From Chamaea fasciata (Eukaryota > Chordata > Aves > Passeriformes > Sylviidae), in assembly GCA_029207755.1 (NCBI GenBank), contig JARCOQ010000004.1, positions 35,697,560-35,761,559 of the forward strand: DNA of 64,000 nucleotides, given 5' to 3'. Of the stretch, positions 62,001 through 64,000 are shown piece after piece. The translations under genes and the position numbers were made by a program. A model generated the notes under the pieces. It saw only the letters and a program-made list of their open reading frames with translations, was not told the DNA's origin and did no database searches. The stretch's first letter is position 1. Every line of letters begins with the position of its first letter.

Positions 62001-64000
62001 TGGTATCACTTGTAAGGAGAAATAATTGATTCTGACAGTGCTCTGATTTCCTTTCCACCTAGGCATTTATTAGGGATTTCCCACATTATTCAGGTGTCAC
62101 TAATCTCATCTGAAAACTGGATTCATTGCTCTGCATCTAGAATTACAACGATAATGTGGAAAAAATCAAACTGATCTGAATGGTCTGGATGATATTAGGA
62201 CAGGTCTACTTTCCCTAATTTTTAGACTACAATTCTGCTACCAATGGTCCAAATGCCACTCTCACTTTTGGAAATCCTTGTGTGAATGGCTGCACAACTC
62301 TGACATTTTTCAAAGACATTCTGCATTCACTTTTTCCCTGTTCCCAGAAAGCAGTGCCTTCTTTCTCATGAGAAAGTTCAGGCCTTCATGTTATCTCATC
62401 ATGCTAGACATTAAGAAAAGTAAACCAATACTATAAGACTACTGCAAGCACTGTGGTCCTGAGGTTTTAAAGACTGTATAACTACTTGATCTGAAGTAGT
62501 CAGCCAAATAAAGATATAGGAGAATTTTTTTTATTATTTGAGTGGACAGTCTTATGAGGTGTACTGAATGCTAAGGTTTATTGTGTAAACAACCAGTAAA
62601 TTTTTTGCATCAAAATTGTGAAGAAAGCAATTGCAACAGTTACTAGCTCACTTGCTTGTCAGGAAATCCTCCTGTCTCATCCATCCTTTTTGATCTTCCT
62701 AAAAATGTACTCACTGTCTTCTTGGTCCCCAGATGCCACTTTCAGTTTACAAAGGCAGATTTGGGTCTCCTTCAGGTTCTGAAGATTTGTCTAATATTAC
62801 CGTGAGAGCAGGCTAGAGCACTTGGCAGTGTCTGCTCTGCCATTCACCATGAGGCTTCCAGCCTTTCTGTCCTCTTGATCCATTCCTCATCCGTAGGCTC
62901 AGGATCTTGCTGACACCAGAAGCCATGAAGGCAGGTCCTGTGGCAGTGATGGCATGGCAGAAATGAGGGCTTTACAAAAAAAAATTAATTTTATATAAGA
63001 AAATAGCTGTTAATAATTGGGCCTATGCTACTTTAAATTTTAATGGTAGTGGTAATGCTGGAACTTTAAAATACAGTTTTCAGTGGCTTCACACTGAATC
63101 TTTCAATTACTCTGTGTAACTATATATCTAGAACATGTGCACCGTGACATTCATATCACTGTCCAAATAGAAAATTTTGTCTGTGAACACCATTCAGGGC
63201 TCCTGCCTGTCTCCAGTGCCAGCAACTGGACACACATATGAAAAGGCATTGCTCTCAGGTCAGAGAAAATCCTGGTAGCCCTATGCGAAAAAATTTCACA
63301 TTCCTGGCTCTGATACGGCTTTTAGCCCACCCTGTATGTGGGTTGGGTGATGGTCCTGAAGACACAGCTTTTTGTTAAGGGCAGGCAGCCCTGGGAGAAG
63401 CAAGGCAGCCCTGTTAGTGATCATTATTCTGATTATTACTGCCGTGGCTGTTGAGATTGCCATTGTATAGAGGTGCTGGAGCAGTCAGAGACAGAAAGGT
63501 GTCTTGGGGTCTAGAAGCAGGCAGACAGTGGCCAAGTTTTCCTTCAAAGACAGTAAAACTATATACACAGGGACCCAAAAGGTTATGGGGGCAAAAAATG
63601 TAGAGGAGAGAAAATTTCAGATGTGTCACATTCTAATGTAACTTAAGTCCACATTACAGACTTGTCTTGCTGTTACTGCAAGCTCTGTTTTACTATTTAA
63701 CCTGACATTGTGGTATTTGTGCATATCTGGTGCCCAGCCTCTATCTGCAGTTCCAGCCCTGAACCTAGTGACAAGCACAAAGCTAGCAAGAATAATGTCC
63801 AGTTCCATGAGACCTAAAATTACATTTTTACACTCAAAAATGGTAAAAGGTCTCAGAAACTATCGCTATAAAACAGGTTTTGTGAGTAACCTGTTTTGAA
63901 AATTAATGGGACTTCTGGCAAGGAAGAGGAAAATTTTGTACTAGTTGTGCCCCTCACTGATGGGAACTAGAAGGGGTTGAGCCTGCAGTTTGCAATCAGT
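59026..64000. other. AT-rich noncoding stretch to the window end
   Basis: No gene or interspersed repeat was recognised. Minus-strand frames of 135 codons (61453-61860) and 85 codons (61809-62066) overlap slightly in different frames. Neither shows a domain I know, so no gene is called, but this is the patch in this stretch most worth a protein search. Confidence 0.45.
59369..59380. promoter_or_regulatory. 12-base palindrome containing TTACGTAA
   Basis: ACTTACGTAAGT is a perfect palindrome. Its core TTACGTAA (59371-59378) is the known optimal site for PAR bZIP factors and NFIL3. It is a single isolated site with no promoter nearby. Confidence 0.3.

Noticed and set aside
61453..62066. Two overlapping minus-strand frames of 135 and 85 codons, considered as a degraded retrocopy
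   Set aside because: Neither protein is recognisable, there is no poly(A) tail or duplication around them, and they are in different frames.

Overview
This window looks like vertebrate, specifically avian, nuclear DNA. The case rests on three transposon remnants: the 3' end of a CR1 LINE (about 54385-54836, minus strand), an LTR with ERVL-like ends of a type I associate with songbirds (51896-52693), and a small class II (alpharetrovirus-like) LTR (about 16298-16560). The rest is AT-rich, repeat-poor sequence with scattered microsatellites, as expected of an avian gene desert or a very large intron. Passerine origin is an inference from memory of the LTR family and has not been checked by a search.

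I recognise no protein-coding gene. The longest open frames are 130-145 codons. They fall in low-complexity DNA, lie antisense to the CR1, or lack any recognisable domain or splice context. Three short stretches do look like exons by signal (1760-1880, 24594 to about 24850, and a possible 25-nt microexon at 53564-53588), but their products are not recognised and all are low-confidence. I saw no rRNA, tRNA, CRISPR array, operon or prokaryotic gene.

Layout: 1-5350 holds a candidate exon and an ATTA-rich cluster. 5351-12500 is AT-rich noncoding DNA with a (GCT)n microsatellite and an AT inverted repeat. 12500-13450 resembles conserved regulatory DNA and contains a striking RUNX/E-box palindrome. 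14.9-16.6 kb has a 40-bp tandem duplication and the class II LTR. 17-31 kb is noncoding, with homopolymers, a candidate terminal exon, and a (GGAT)n array next to a G-quadruplex motif. 31.3-32.1 kb has a T-rich pyrimidine tract followed by regulatory-looking sequence with a perfect 19-bp palindrome. 32-49.8 kb is featureless apart from a G-rich motif. 49.87-50.10 kb is a long hexanucleotide pyrimidine tract. 51.9-52.7 kb is the CpG-rich LTR, 54.3-54.8 kb is the CR1, and 58.8-59.0 kb is a diverged tandem duplication carrying two splice-acceptor-like sites.

No gene system linking these parts can be defended. I looked for a novel multi-gene system and found none. The parts most worth following up are the possible cis-regulatory elements, the young-looking LTR, and the candidate exons.
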